Assembly: GCF_001050535.1 (NCBI RefSeq)
Contig: NZ_HG764815.1
Location: 146,870 to 191,297 of the forward strand
DNA: 44,428 nt
Direction: 5' to 3'
Origin: Nostocoides australiense Ben110
GTDB taxonomy: Bacteria > Actinomycetota > Actinomycetes > Actinomycetales > Dermatophilaceae
Shown here: positions 1 through 9,714 of the stretch, piece by piece
Position numbering within the stretch: position 1 is the stretch's first letter
Layout of the letters: each line of letters opens with the position of its first letter
Notes under the pieces: generated by a model
Database searches by the model: none
What the model was told of the DNA's origin: nothing
What the model saw: the letters and a program-made list of their open reading frames with translations, nothing else
Translations under genes and position numbers: made by a program

Positions 1-1
1 C

Positions 2-589
2 CCCCCCCCCCCCCCCGCCGGACCCACGCTGCTGGCGCTCGCCACTGCCGTGCACGCCGGCGTGGTGGCCGCGACCCTCTGGCCGGCCGTCGGCTGCCGG
101 TTCCTCGGCGGCGCCCTGATCGTGCTGGTGGCGTGGCTGATTCGCCACGACGTCGCGCGCCGCACCATTCGCCGAAACGGTCTGCCGCGGTATGCCGCGG
201 CCGCCATGCTCGCCGGCTACTTCTGGCTCGCGGTGGCCGGCACCATGTGGTTGGCCGGCGGCCAGCCGGCGTCGCCCCAGCGGTATGACGTGCTCGTCCA
301 TGCCTGCTTCCTCGGCTTCGCCATGTCGATGGTGATGGCGCACGCGCCGGTCATCCTGCCGGCCGTGCTGCGGGTCAAGCTGCCGTACCGGCCGATCCTC
401 TGGCTGCCCCTCGGGTTGCTGCACCTCGGGCTGGCGCTCCGGGTGGCGGCCGGGCTGGTCCTCGGGCACGGCCTGGCGTGGCAGGCGTCCGGGTTCCTCA
501 CTGTTGCAGCGCTATTGGCGTTGGCCGGGGCTGCAGCAACCTGCGTCATCGGTGGACGCGTGCAGAGATTTCAGGAAGTAGCAGCATGA
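2..589 (+). CDS. Polytopic membrane protein, 5'-partial, coupled to the NirK fusion
   Basis: The frame is open to the left edge, so the true start is probably outside; a GTG at 50 is the first possible start inside. The visible 195 residues are mostly hydrophobic, with about five membrane segments, including a histidine-bearing stretch with the motif MAHAPVILPAV. The organisation resembles NnrS-like haem/copper membrane proteins, but I cannot assign the family firmly. The stop overlaps the start of the next gene (ATGA at 586-589), so the two are probably translated together, and a role as membrane partner of the copper nitrite reductase is inferred. The first 16 bases are a C run, which may be an assembly artefact. 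Confidence 0.7.
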   Translation, partial: PPPPPAGPTLLALATAVHAGVVAATLWPAVGCRFLGGALIVLVAWLIRHDVARRTIRRNGLPRYAAAAMLAGYFWLAVAGTMWLAGGQPASPQRYDVLVHACFLGFAMSMVMAHAPVILPAVLRVKLPYRPILWLPLGLLHLGLALRVAAGLVLGHGLAWQASGFLTVAALLALAGAAATCVIGGRVQRFQEVAA

Positions 590-3312
590 CGATGAAGACG
601 GATCAGGACGAGTTCGTCGAAGCGGTCCCCCGCGTCCGCAAGCCGAAATCGGCAGGGCGGCAGGGCTTTTGGCCGTGGCGCGATCTTCCGTCGCTGCTCT
701 GGCTGATCGCCGTCGCGTTGGTGACCTTCGTCCACCCGTTCGTGGAGCGTTCGCGCTGGCTGATGGTGCATCTGGTTCTACTCGGTGCGCTGACCCACAC
801 GGCGATGGTGTGGAGCACCCATTTCAGCCAGGCCCTGCTCAAGACCGGTCCCGATGTCGACGGCCGCCGCATCCAGGACCGGCGCGCGATCCTCCTCTTC
901 GCCGGGGTTGGCGTCGTCGTGGCCGGAGTGCTGTTGGACCGCTGGCTGGTTGCCCTGGCCGGGGCTGCCGGGGTGTCGGTCGCCGTCTTCTGGCATGGCC
1001 TGCAGTTGTGGCGCCGGCTGCGGGCCTCGGTGGCCGCGCGTTTCCGCGTGACGATTCGCTACTACGTCGCGGCGGCGCTCTGTGTGCCGGTTGGAGCGAC
1101 CTTCGGAGTGCTGCTGGCGCGCGGCCCGGACGACGCACTCAAGGCCCGGTTGTTGTTGGCGCACACCGGAGTTCTTGCGCTCGGCTGGATCGGGCTGACC
1201 GTCACGGGCACCCTCGTCACCCTGTGGCCCACCATGCTGCGCTCGCGGATGGACGACCGGGCGGAGGCCCTCGCCCGCGGCGCGCTGCCCCTCTTCCTCG
1301 GCGCCATCGCACTGATTGTGGGCGGCGCACTCATGGGGTGGATGCCCGTCGCCGGGGCCGGAGTCCTCGCCTGGTTCGCCTCCGCGCTCTGGTGGGGTCG
1401 CGCCCTGTGGGGGCCGGCGCGCCGCCGGCCGCCTCGGGAGTTCGGTGCGCTGTCGGTCGCAGCCGCGTTGGCGTGGCTCGCGGTCCTGCTCGTATGGACC
1501 GGTGTGGTGCTCCTGCGCGGCCACGACTGGGCCGAACTGGCGGAGGGTCACGGCCGTGCCACCGCGGTGCTCGCCGCCGGCTTCGCGCCACAGTTGCTCA
1601 CCGGCGCACTGTCCTATCTCGTGCCGGTCGTCCTCGGCGGCGGCCCGAACGCGGTGCGGACGGCGACCGACACGCTGGGGCGCTTCGGCACCACTCGACT
1701 GGCGCTGATCAACGGCGGCCTGATCCTCAGCCTGCTGCCCATCCCGTCCATCGTCCGGGTGCTCACGACGACACTCGTGCTCGCGGCATACCTCTGCTTC
1801 CTGCCCTTGCTCGCCATGGCGATCCGTCGCTCTCGCAACGTTGTCCGAGCGGGGGGCGGGCTACCCACGACCCCCCGGGGGCCGGTGCAGCCGGCAGGCG
1901 CGCGGTCGGTCTGGTCCAGCGGGCAACTCGTCGCCGCGTTGGCCGTCCTCGGCATGGCGGTCGCGCTCGGCGTCGCGGCGGATCCCGGGGCCGCCGGCTT
2001 CCCCGTCACCAGCGCGGGGAGCGCCGTGCCCGCGACCGGAGAGACGACGAGGGTGCGGGTCGAGGCGAAGGGGATGCGCTTCATACCCGACTCGGTGACC
2101 GTGCCCGCGGGCAACCGGCTCGTGATCGACCTGACGAACACCGACCCGACGACGACGCACGACCTGGTGCTCGCCAATGGCACCCGCACCGGGAGGCTGC
2201 GGCCGGGCCGCAGCGGCACCCTCGACGCCGGCGTCGTCGGCGAGAGTCTCGAGGGGTGGTGCGCGGTCGTCGGCCACCGGCAGATGGGGATGGTGTTCAG
2301 CGTCGTCGTCGAGGGGACGCCCCCGGTCACCGCCGCTGGTCACGGCGCGCATGGATCGCAGCAATCCGCTGGGGCACAGTCAGGTTCGGGAGTGCAGGCA
2401 GGTTCGGGCGCACCCGTCGACCTGCACGGCTCCTTCAGCCCCGGATTCGCGGCCGTGTCACCAGTCCTCGCGCCAGCGCCCGATGCCACGGTGCACCGGC
2501 TCACCCTGACTGCCCGCGAGGTCGAACTCGAGGTGGCGCCGGGCGTCTGGCAGAAGCGCTGGACGTTCAACGGCGTGACACCCGGCCCAACCCTGCGCGG
2601 CAAGGTCGGCGACCGGTTCGTCATCTCGCTGGTCAACGACGGCACGCAGGGACACTCGATCGACTTCCACGCGGGGATGCTCGCGCCGGACCGGCCGATG
2701 CGAACCATCCCGCCGGGCGAGTCACTGACCTACACCTTCTCCGCCACCCACTCCGGCATCTGGATGTACCACTGCTCGACGATGCCGATGTCGGTGCACA
2801 TCGGAGCCGGCATGCACGGCGCGGTCATCATCGACCCGCCGAACCTGCCGCAGGTCGACCGGGAGTATGTGCTGGTCCAGTCGGAGATCTTCCTGGGCGA
2901 GTCGCGCGCCAAGGGATCCGCGAGCGAGGTGGCGGCCGAGAAGGTGTTGGCGCAGGCGCCGGATGCCATGGCCTTCAACGGAATCGCCAGTCAGTACGAC
3001 CACCATCAGCTCGCGGCGACGGCCGGCGAACGAGTGCGGATCTGGGTGCTGGACGCCGGCCCGAACCGGCCGTCCTCCTTCCACATCGTCGGCGGCCAGT
3101 TCGACACCGTGTTCGCCGAGGGCGCCTGGCTGCTCGGCGATCCGGAGCGCGGCGGATCGGGGGCCGGTGGATCGCAGGTGCTCGCCCTCGCGCCAGCGCA
3201 GGGCGGCTTCGTCGAACTCGAGATGCCCGAGGCCGGGCACTACCCGATCGTCAGCCACCTGATGGTCGACGCCGAACGCGGCGCCCACGGCATTCTCGAC
3301 GTCGCTCCGTAG
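586..3312 (+). CDS. nirK: Membrane-anchored copper nitrite reductase: TM domain + cupredoxin + NirK
   Basis: A 908-residue fusion. Residues ~30-440 form many membrane helices like those of NnrS-type proteins. Residues ~485-580 are a cupredoxin with a type-1 copper set (H525, C559, H564 and M567 or M569). Residues ~620-908 are two-domain NirK: H690, C730, H738 and M743 fit the type-1 copper, H695, H729 and H891 the type-2 copper, and D693 and H833 the catalytic Asp/His pair. All expected ligands are present, so nitrite reduction to NO is likely, outside the membrane. C730 and H738 are eight residues apart, a slightly short ligand loop. The ATG at 586 overlaps the preceding stop (ATGA). The fused cupredoxin could feed electrons to the reductase; a more general multicopper oxidase is the alternative. 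Confidence 0.85.
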   Translation: MTMKTDQDEFVEAVPRVRKPKSAGRQGFWPWRDLPSLLWLIAVALVTFVHPFVERSRWLMVHLVLLGALTHTAMVWSTHFSQALLKTGPDVDGRRIQDRRAILLFAGVGVVVAGVLLDRWLVALAGAAGVSVAVFWHGLQLWRRLRASVAARFRVTIRYYVAAALCVPVGATFGVLLARGPDDALKARLLLAHTGVLALGWIGLTVTGTLVTLWPTMLRSRMDDRAEALARGALPLFLGAIALIVGGALMGWMPVAGAGVLAWFASALWWGRALWGPARRRPPREFGALSVAAALAWLAVLLVWTGVVLLRGHDWAELAEGHGRATAVLAAGFAPQLLTGALSYLVPVVLGGGPNAVRTATDTLGRFGTTRLALINGGLILSLLPIPSIVRVLTTTLVLAAYLCFLPLLAMAIRRSRNVVRAGGGLPTTPRGPVQPAGARSVWSSGQLVAALAVLGMAVALGVAADPGAAGFPVTSAGSAVPATGETTRVRVEAKGMRFIPDSVTVPAGNRLVIDLTNTDPTTTHDLVLANGTRTGRLRPGRSGTLDAGVVGESLEGWCAVVGHRQMGMVFSVVVEGTPPVTAAGHGAHGSQQSAGAQSGSGVQAGSGAPVDLHGSFSPGFAAVSPVLAPAPDATVHRLTLTAREVELEVAPGVWQKRWTFNGVTPGPTLRGKVGDRFVISLVNDGTQGHSIDFHAGMLAPDRPMRTIPPGESLTYTFSATHSGIWMYHCSTMPMSVHIGAGMHGAVIIDPPNLPQVDREYVLVQSEIFLGESRAKGSASEVAAEKVLAQAPDAMAFNGIASQYDHHQLAATAGERVRIWVLDAGPNRPSSFHIVGGQFDTVFAEGAWLLGDPERGGSGAGGSQVLALAPAQGGFVELEMPEAGHYPIVSHLMVDAERGAHGILDVAP

Positions 3313-3469
3313 CCTGCCGGTCGGCCGGGCTTCGCACAGGGGTGACCTGTGTCGTCGCAGGCTTTGGCGGGGTTATCAGCCTGAGAGCTCACGTATCCTT
3401 GAGCCCCATGGATGACCCTCGAAGTCCACGCCGTTCACTCCCGACTCCGGGTTGGGGGTGAACGGGCCG

Positions 3470-4777
3470 ATGGACAGCCAGACCCTGATCAACCTGGGCC
3501 TCGTGCTCGTGTTCGTGGTCATCGGCGGCATCTTCGCCGCCACCGAATTGGCCCTCGTCTCGCTCCGGGAGTCGCAGCTTTCGGCATTGGAGCGGCGCGG
3601 CGAGCGGGGTGCCCGGGTGGCGGACGTCGCCCGCGATCCCAACCGCTTCCTCGCAGCCGTGCAGATCGGGGTGACGGTCGCCGGGTTCCTCTCCGCGGCA
3701 TACGGCGGCTCGACGCTGGCGCCCGATCTCGCGCCCTACCTCGAACGGCTCGGGCTCGGACCGGGAGCGGCCGAGACCACCGCCCTCGTCGCGCTGACAC
3801 TGCTCATCGCCTATCTCTCCCTGGTGTTGGGCGAGTTGGTGCCCAAGCGTCTGGCTTTGCAGAAGCCCGCGGGTATTGCCCTGGCCGTCGCGCCCGTGCT
3901 CGACCGGTTCGCAACGCTGATGCGACCGGTGATCTGGCTGCTGTCCCTCTCGACCAATGCCGTCGTCAGGCTCCTGGGCGGTGACCCGCACGCCACCGCA
4001 GACAAGGTCACGGAGGAGGAACTGCGCGAGCTCGTCTCCACCCACCACGAACTGGAGGAGCAGGAGCGGCAGATCCTGCGCGATGTCTTCACCGTCACCG
4101 AGACAACCCTTGCCGAGGTGATGAAACCGCGAGGAGATGTCACCTTCCTGCGCGGCGACATACCGCTGCCCGAGGCTGCCGAACGCGTGCGGACCCTGCC
4201 CTATTCGCGGTATCCCGTGATCGGAGAGAACTTCGACGACGTCCTCGGTTTCCTGCACATTCGCGATCTGCTCGGTCTCCCGGCCGCCGACGACCGCACG
4301 GTCTCCGACGTCGCGAGACCGATCCTGATGCTTCCGGGCACCAAGCTGGTCCTGCCGTCGGTTGCGACCATGCGGGAGAGCGAAACGCATCTCGCGATCG
4401 TCGTCGACGAGTATGGCGGCACCGACGGCATCGTGACGCTCGAGGATCTCGTCGAGGAGGTCATCGGCGACATTCGTGATGAGTATGACGCGCCGGAGTC
4501 GCTACGGACCGCCCGCGATCTGACGAGAGTGGATGCGGGGACGACGATCGCGGACGTCGAGGAGGAGCTGGGCATCTCGTTGCCTGAAGGGGGCTATCAG
4601 ACCCTGGGTGGCCTGATCTTCGCCGAGCTCGGGCGGATCCCGCAGGCCGGCGAATCTCTCACGGTCGGTGACACCGAGCTGCAGGTGGTGAGCATGGCCG
4701 GCAACCGCATCAGCGAAGTCGCCGTGCGCGTGATCGACCCGGCCGAGGACACGGCCGCCGGCTCGTCGCCCGGCTGA
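3470..4777 (+). CDS. CNNM/CorC-type hemolysin-family membrane protein (DUF21-CBS-CorC_HlyC)
   Basis: About 435 residues. Residues ~5-180 are a DUF21 membrane domain with about four helices and the conserved GELVPKRLAL motif. Residues ~200-325 are a CBS pair, and ~340-425 the CorC_HlyC ligand-binding domain (VVDEYGGTDGIVTLEDLVEE precedes it). The family is implicated in Mg2+/Co2+ efflux or membrane integrity; despite the 'hemolysin' name there is no sign of a toxin. I chose the ATG at 3470 because the first helix starts right after it and GGGGGTG lies about nine bases upstream; the in-frame GTG at 3458 and TTG at 3452 are alternatives. It stands alone, with about 150 bases separating it from nirK. 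Confidence 0.85.
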   Translation: MDSQTLINLGLVLVFVVIGGIFAATELALVSLRESQLSALERRGERGARVADVARDPNRFLAAVQIGVTVAGFLSAAYGGSTLAPDLAPYLERLGLGPGAAETTALVALTLLIAYLSLVLGELVPKRLALQKPAGIALAVAPVLDRFATLMRPVIWLLSLSTNAVVRLLGGDPHATADKVTEEELRELVSTHHELEEQERQILRDVFTVTETTLAEVMKPRGDVTFLRGDIPLPEAAERVRTLPYSRYPVIGENFDDVLGFLHIRDLLGLPAADDRTVSDVARPILMLPGTKLVLPSVATMRESETHLAIVVDEYGGTDGIVTLEDLVEEVIGDIRDEYDAPESLRTARDLTRVDAGTTIADVEEELGISLPEGGYQTLGGLIFAELGRIPQAGESLTVGDTELQVVSMAGNRISEVAVRVIDPAEDTAAGSSPG

Positions 4778-4781
4778 TTCG

Positions 4782-5110
4782 TCAGCGGCGTCCGAGCGGG
4801 TCGAGGTCCGGGGGCGTCGTGCAGTCCTCACTGCGGGGGGCGCCGCGGTCGGGGAGCCACAACACGAACGTGCTGCCGACGCCGAGGTCGCCGAAGACGC
4901 GCAGCGACCGATCCCGACGCGCCCCGGTGACCTCGCTGCCGCCGGGGCCAGCCGGACCGCGTTGGCCAGGTCGGTGCCGATCGCCCGGGCCAAGGCCTGC
5001 GGATCGGCGATGACGACTGGGCCGGGCGCAGGCACGTCGATTCCGCGCGCCGGCTGCCCCCGCGACAGCCGTCCCGGCGGTGACGATCACGTGATCGACG
5101 TGCTGGGCGG
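4782..5110 (-). pseudogene. Remnant of a sensor histidine kinase ATPase domain
   Basis: Two minus-strand frames hold recognisable kinase pieces. Around 5035-4935 the translation gives VVIADPQALARAIGTDLANA, which matches the region before and at the N box of HATPase domains. After a frame change, about 4880-4782 gives DLGVGSTFVLWLPD, the usual GxGSTF(x)LxLP end of a histidine kinase. The D box and G1 loop expected between them are missing, so there is a deletion as well as a frame change. No intact sensor domain or response regulator lies nearby. Confidence 0.5.
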
Positions 5111-5192
5111 CTGTCGCGGAGCGGAGTGCCACGGACGCTCGTGCCCATGTCGTCGGTTGGGACCCGAGGATCGCGAGCGTCGACTCCTGGCC

Positions 5193-5978
5193 TCAGTGTG
5201 AGGGAGCGAGGATCGCGCCGACGACGCCGTAGATGTGGTTCAGCGCCACGGGCTTGAACGCCGGGTGAGCCGAGGTGAGGTCAGCCACCAGGGCCTGACC
5301 GGCATTCCCGCTCGGACAGTAGACGGTCTCGACACTCGACTGCCGAACCGTCACTGCGGGAACACCATTGACGTTGAATCGGACGAGGAAGTCGAAGCCC
5401 AGCTTCTGGCTCGGCGGGACCTTCACGAGCGTGCAGGAGAACTGCGGGGAGGCGTCGATCTTGACCCGCGGGATCTTGCGACCGTTCCAGTACTGCAGGA
5501 CCGGTGTCCCGTTCACGACCTGGGTGAACGGAGCGAAGATCATCGTGTCCCTGCCCGTGAAGCCGGAGAAGGCGTCGCTGCCGTCGCCAGGAGCCCAGAT
5601 GTTGACGTCGTCGCCCTCTTCGCCGAGGAGCACGTCGCTGTTGGGCGCGAGGAAGTTCTCCGGCCCCCCGACGAGGATGTCGTGACCGGCGTTGCCGACG
5701 AGGGTGTCGCCGCCGAGACGGCCGATGAGCAGGTCGTCACCACCGCGGCCGAAGAGCAGGTCGGTGTTGTCCATGTGCTGCTTGGCGGTCACGCCCGGAG
5801 GCTGGATGAAGGTGTTGTTGGCGTTGTCGTTGTCGGCACCGACGTGCACATCCTTGCCCGGCGTGCCCGGGATCTGGATGGCCGGCGCGGTTGCCTGGGC
5901 CATTCCGGCATGGCCAGCGAGGGCTGATCCGGCGACCGCGACAGCCAGGACGACCTTGCGGGTTGCATTGCTACGCAT
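5193..5978 (-). CDS. Secreted RTX/hemolysin-type calcium-binding repeat protein
   Basis: 261 residues. The ATG at 5978 is preceded by GAAAGAAG at good spacing. Residues 1-29 are a Sec signal peptide ending MAQA. Residues ~65-125 carry nonapeptide repeats of GGxGxDxLx type (GRGGDDLLIGRLGGDTLVG and similar), which bind calcium in a parallel beta-roll. The C-terminal ~130 residues have two cysteines and no family that I recognise. Typical RTX proteins leave by type I secretion without an N-terminal signal; here the signal peptide predicts Sec export. The gene is divergent from the giant LuxR regulator at 6127, across about 150 bases that probably hold both promoters, so control by that regulator is plausible but inferred. 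Confidence 0.8.
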   Translation of the reverse strand: MRSNATRKVVLAVAVAGSALAGHAGMAQATAPAIQIPGTPGKDVHVGADNDNANNTFIQPPGVTAKQHMDNTDLLFGRGGDDLLIGRLGGDTLVGNAGHDILVGGPENFLAPNSDVLLGEEGDDVNIWAPGDGSDAFSGFTGRDTMIFAPFTQVVNGTPVLQYWNGRKIPRVKIDASPQFSCTLVKVPPSQKLGFDFLVRFNVNGVPAVTVRQSSVETVYCPSGNAGQALVADLTSAHPAFKPVALNHIYGVVGAILAPSH

Positions 5979-6126
5979 AATGTTCTTCTTTCGGAGTTGG
6001 TTGCTTGCTGACCCGGAGAACGCTAGGGAATGGGTCACGCCGGTCACATGAGGCACCTGCCTCAGATCGGCTCGTTGGTGCCTTATGCGGAGAACTCCCG
6101 GCGCCGCAGGAGCGCTCGGGGCCATC

Positions 6127-9084
6127 ATGGAACTCGTGGCAGGCGAAGAAGCACCTGGCCGATCTCTCGTCGGCCGCGACCGAGAGATGGGCGTCCTCCG
6201 GGCGGCCGTGGCTCGCGCCGCCGCCGGCGAGCCCGGCATCGTGCTCGTCGCCGGGGAGACCGGAGTCGGCAAGACCGCCCTGGTGCGGGCTCTGATCGCT
6301 GACGGCACGACGACCCCGCTGTATGGCGTGTGCCTGCCCGCCGTCGAAGAAGCCCTGCCGTTCGCCCCCCTGATCCAGGCGCTGCGCCGACTCGGCAATA
6401 CCGGCACGGTTCGCCAACAGGTCGCCCGGTCTCCCGAACTGACACGCCTGGTGCCGAGCTGGGGTGCCGCGAGCGAGGCGAGTGGCTCGGCGGATGTGAC
6501 GTCATCGACGAAGCTCGTGCTGTTTCAAGCGGTCTTCGACCTGATCGACAAGCTAGGGGCCGCCGCCCCGACCCTCCACGTCGTCGAGGACATTCACTGG
6601 TCGGATCGCTCGACCCTCGACCTGGTCCGCTATCTCGCGACGAATCTGCTGCGCGAACGCGTCCTCCTCCTTGTGACCTACCGGGATCACGACATTCCCG
6701 CTGGCTCCCCCGTGGCGTCGTGGCTGGCTGAACTCGCGCGGCTGCCCATCGTCGAACGTCTGGCCGTGCACCGGCTCGACGCTCAACATGCGCTCGAGCT
6801 GGCGAGCCGGATCGCCGGCACCGACCCGCACCCGATGAGCGCCGATCGCCTGTCGGCAGCCGTGGATCGAGCTGCCGGGAACCCGCTCTTCCTTGAGCAT
6901 CTCGTCCGTCCCGGGGCACCTACCGACGCGCTGCCCGTTACGTTGCAGGAACTGTTGCTAGCGCGCGTGGGGGTCCTATCCCAGCAGGCAGTCCGTGTCC
7001 TGGAGGTCCTGAGCACGCTCGGCCGCGCGGCGCCGGCCGAGCTCGTGGCCCAGATCCTGGAGCGAGCGGTCCCGGACGTCGAGGCCCACGCCCACGCGGC
7101 GATCGAGCAGGCCGTTCTCGAAGTGCGCGCTGACGGGACGCTCGGCTTCGCCCACCCGGCCTTCGGCGAAGCCGTGTGGTCTGGAATGCTTCCGAGCGAG
7201 CGATCACGGCTGCACCGTGGCTGCGCCGAGATCCTGGCGGCGGCGCCAAATCCGGTGCCGGGAGAACTGGCCCGCCACTGGCTCGGCGCGGGCGACGCGG
7301 CGCAGGCGTTGTCCGCGTCCGTGGCCGCGGGAGAGGCGGCCAAGACGATGTATGCCTTCACTGACGCGCAACGTGCCTTCGAGCGGTCGCTGGGGTTGGC
7401 GGATGTCCTCGGGCGGACCGAGTTGCGCCGCGACCTGTGTGCCCGGTCCGCGCAGGCTGCCTATCTTGCCGGCTCGACCGACGCTGCCATCGGCCACGCG
7501 CTCGCGTCGTTGGAGGCACCCGGAGATGTCCCACCGGACAGCGAACTGGCGGAACGGCTAGGTGCCTACCATTTCGTCGCCGGTCGCGGGCCGGAGGCGG
7601 AGGAATGGTATCTCCGTGCGCTCGATGCACTTCCCCCCCAAAAGGATTCGGGGAATGCGGGGAGCGCTGCCGAATCCGTCGCGTCGGTCTTGGCGGCTAC
7701 CATCTACGCCGAGATGGCGTGCCTGCTGGCCGGCTGGTCTCGCGCGGACGAGGCGGAGAACTGGGCTGGCCGCGGCCTGCAAGCGGCCCAGGCGACGGGA
7801 GCGCGACGGGCCGAGGGTCTGGTGCGCAACGCCCTGGGCATGGTCGCCCTGCTGCGGGGCGACGTAGAGGACGCAATCGGGCAGCAACGCCGCGCTCTCG
7901 ACATCGCGACCGAGCTCGGCGGCGCCGACGATGTCGCCCTCGCCTATGTCAACCTCACCCATTCCCTGGGGCAGGCCGGCCGGCTGGACGAGGTCGCCGC
8001 CGTGGCCCGCGAGGGCAGCGACGTGGTCGCCCGGGCAGGACTGGCGACCCAATTCGGTGGCCTGCTGCGCGCCAACGCCGTCGAAGCGCTGATCAACCGC
8101 GGCCGGCTCGACGACGCGGCAGCGGTGGTTGCCGAGACGATCGGGCGCGAACCTCGCGGAATTATGGCCGCCCCACCGCTTCTGCAAGCCGGGCGCCTGG
8201 CGATGGCCCGGGGTGAATTGGACATCGCCCGTGACCGCTGTGAACAAGCCCGGCTGGTCATGGAGAGCGAAAGCGCCCCCGAGGCCTGGCTCCGGGTGGC
8301 CGCCGAGTCCGCCGCCGAGGTGGAGTTGTGGGCGGGCCGCTTCGACGCGGCATACGAGATCGTGGTCGAGGCACTCGATCTGATCACCGGCACCGGTGAA
8401 GAACCCTTCCGGGCCATGCTTGTGGCCTTGGGCCTGCGAGCTCTTGCCGATCGCGCTGACGTGCACCGTGATCCGGTGTCGCGAAAGCAGATCAAGGATG
8501 CCCTGACCCCCTTGGACGACGCTTTCTCGGGTGGCGTCAATCTGCCGACGGACGCGGCCGTGCAGGCGTGGTGCGATGCGGAGCGGCGGCGGATCGAACT
8601 CGACGCCGCCCCCGATGCCTGGCGCGCGTGTGCGACCGCGTGGGCCACGGTCGGTCACACGCTCAACGGTGCGTATGCCGCGTGGCGCGAGGCGGAGGCA
8701 CGGCTCGACCGCGGGGTGAACAGCGAGGCCATTGACGCCATCCGGCGGGCCTACGACAGCGCGATGGCCATCGGGCTCCCGGTGCTCGCCCGGGAGCTCG
8801 AACGCCTAGCGGGGTGGCACCGCATCGACCTGGTCACGCCACCCGGTCCTGCAGTCGCCGCAACCACGCCTGGCGGCGACGCGCTCGCGGCATACCAGCT
8901 CACGGAGCGCGAACTCGAGGTGCTCGCGCTGGTCGCCGCCGGGCGAACGAATGGCGAGATCGCCGCCGGCCTCTTCATCAGTGTCAAGACCGCGAGCGTG
9001 CATGTCAGCAACATCCTGCGCAAGCTGGAGGTATCCAGTCGTCAGGAGGCGGCCCGGGTCGCGCACCGGCTCGGGATGCGCTGA
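6127..9084 (+). CDS. Large LuxR-family (MalT/STAND-like) transcriptional regulator
   Basis: 985 residues from the ATG at 6127; an in-frame ATG at 6085 is possible but has no ribosome site. A P-loop ATPase begins at residue ~15 with Walker A GETGVGKT (43-50) and a Walker B ending VVEDIHWSD (D155). Residues ~400-880 are alpha-helical repeats of TPR type. Residues 925-985 form a LuxR helix-turn-helix (LTERELEVLALVAAGRTNGE onward). Such proteins are thought to be signal-dependent ATP switches that oligomerise on DNA when an inducer binds the helical region. It is divergent from the RTX gene and overlaps the tail of the convergent SemiSWEET-like gene by 80 bases. There are no visible lesions. Confidence 0.85.
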   Translation: MELVAGEEAPGRSLVGRDREMGVLRAAVARAAAGEPGIVLVAGETGVGKTALVRALIADGTTTPLYGVCLPAVEEALPFAPLIQALRRLGNTGTVRQQVARSPELTRLVPSWGAASEASGSADVTSSTKLVLFQAVFDLIDKLGAAAPTLHVVEDIHWSDRSTLDLVRYLATNLLRERVLLLVTYRDHDIPAGSPVASWLAELARLPIVERLAVHRLDAQHALELASRIAGTDPHPMSADRLSAAVDRAAGNPLFLEHLVRPGAPTDALPVTLQELLLARVGVLSQQAVRVLEVLSTLGRAAPAELVAQILERAVPDVEAHAHAAIEQAVLEVRADGTLGFAHPAFGEAVWSGMLPSERSRLHRGCAEILAAAPNPVPGELARHWLGAGDAAQALSASVAAGEAAKTMYAFTDAQRAFERSLGLADVLGRTELRRDLCARSAQAAYLAGSTDAAIGHALASLEAPGDVPPDSELAERLGAYHFVAGRGPEAEEWYLRALDALPPQKDSGNAGSAAESVASVLAATIYAEMACLLAGWSRADEAENWAGRGLQAAQATGARRAEGLVRNALGMVALLRGDVEDAIGQQRRALDIATELGGADDVALAYVNLTHSLGQAGRLDEVAAVAREGSDVVARAGLATQFGGLLRANAVEALINRGRLDDAAAVVAETIGREPRGIMAAPPLLQAGRLAMARGELDIARDRCEQARLVMESESAPEAWLRVAAESAAEVELWAGRFDAAYEIVVEALDLITGTGEEPFRAMLVALGLRALADRADVHRDPVSRKQIKDALTPLDDAFSGGVNLPTDAAVQAWCDAERRRIELDAAPDAWRACATAWATVGHTLNGAYAAWREAEARLDRGVNSEAIDAIRRAYDSAMAIGLPVLARELERLAGWHRIDLVTPPGPAVAATTPGGDALAAYQLTERELEVLALVAAGRTNGEIAAGLFISVKTASVHVSNILRKLEVSSRQEAARVAHRLGMR

Positions 9085-9532
9085 CCGGTGCTGCGCGCCG
9101 ACGGTTCCTGGAAGCCGCCTTCGAAAGGATCGAATCACGCGACGACCCCGCCGCTTCCGGCACGCGCCCAGTCCTTCTGTGGGGGTTAGGCGTGGGGCCA
9201 TCGGGACCACTCGAATGCCCCGGCGAGCCCGATGTTCCCCGCGCCGTGGTGCAGCTCGGGCTTGTGCTTCCTGCTGATCCGTGACGCATGTGCAAACCAA
9301 GCATCAGCGCCCAGACTGCGACGTTGACGGAATGGAGCAACCAGATCGGTCCCATCGGGAGACTGAGGACATAACAGGTCTGGAGGGCATTGCCGACATT
9401 GGACAGCACGAGATTCGCCCGGCTGTAGGACACGAGGTCCCTGGTGCGCAGCGCCCGGAGGACCATCGGCAGATAACCGAGCGCGAACAGTGCGGTGGCC
9501 GCCACTCCGGCCGGGGCGGCAATGTCGTCCAT
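9005..9532 (-). CDS. SemiSWEET/PQ-loop-like small membrane protein with aberrant C-terminus
   Basis: The ATG at 9532 follows GAGAAAGG at good spacing. The first ~90 residues form three helices with the SemiSWEET-like pattern LPMVLRALRTRDLVSYS, then a second helix and SLPMGPIWLLHSVN. This part is closely similar to the 94-residue protein at 18031-18315, which ends about ten residues after the third helix. Here the frame runs on for some 80 low-complexity residues and overlaps the LuxR gene. Another frame stops at 9186, so a frameshift near 9280 may have replaced the natural end. The family forms dimeric sugar or small-solute carriers; the substrate is unknown. Confidence 0.65.
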   Translation of the reverse strand: MDDIAAPAGVAATALFALGYLPMVLRALRTRDLVSYSRANLVLSNVGNALQTCYVLSLPMGPIWLLHSVNVAVWALMLGLHMRHGSAGSTSPSCTTARGTSGSPGHSSGPDGPTPNPHRRTGRVPEAAGSSRDSILSKAASRNRRRAAPVSASRAGARPGPPPDDWIPPACAGCC

Positions 9533-9714
9533 GGTGGCGGCCTTTCTCGTGTGCTGGGGTCCGGATGACTGCGGGATGACCAGCACGATGGGCCTCCACC
9601 TGGCACGCCTACATCGGCAGGGCGACTCAGATTGCGGCCACGCCTACCTCAGTCGCCCCGCCCTCAGTCAGCGGCCGCATCGTCGGGCATGGAAACGCGG
9701 AGTCGTCATTTCAA

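Noticed and set aside
1-16. Run of 16 C at the left edge
   Set aside because: A homopolymer exactly at a sequence edge is more likely an assembly artefact than biology.
3373-3399. TTATCA and TATCCT as a promoter for the CNNM gene
   Set aside because: The spacer is only 15 bases and both boxes are weak; I could not support it.
669-3461. A 930-residue plus-strand open frame overlapping nirK
   Set aside because: It is rich in Arg and Pro with no domain, and is the shifted-frame shadow of a high-GC gene; the NirK frame has all the copper ligands.
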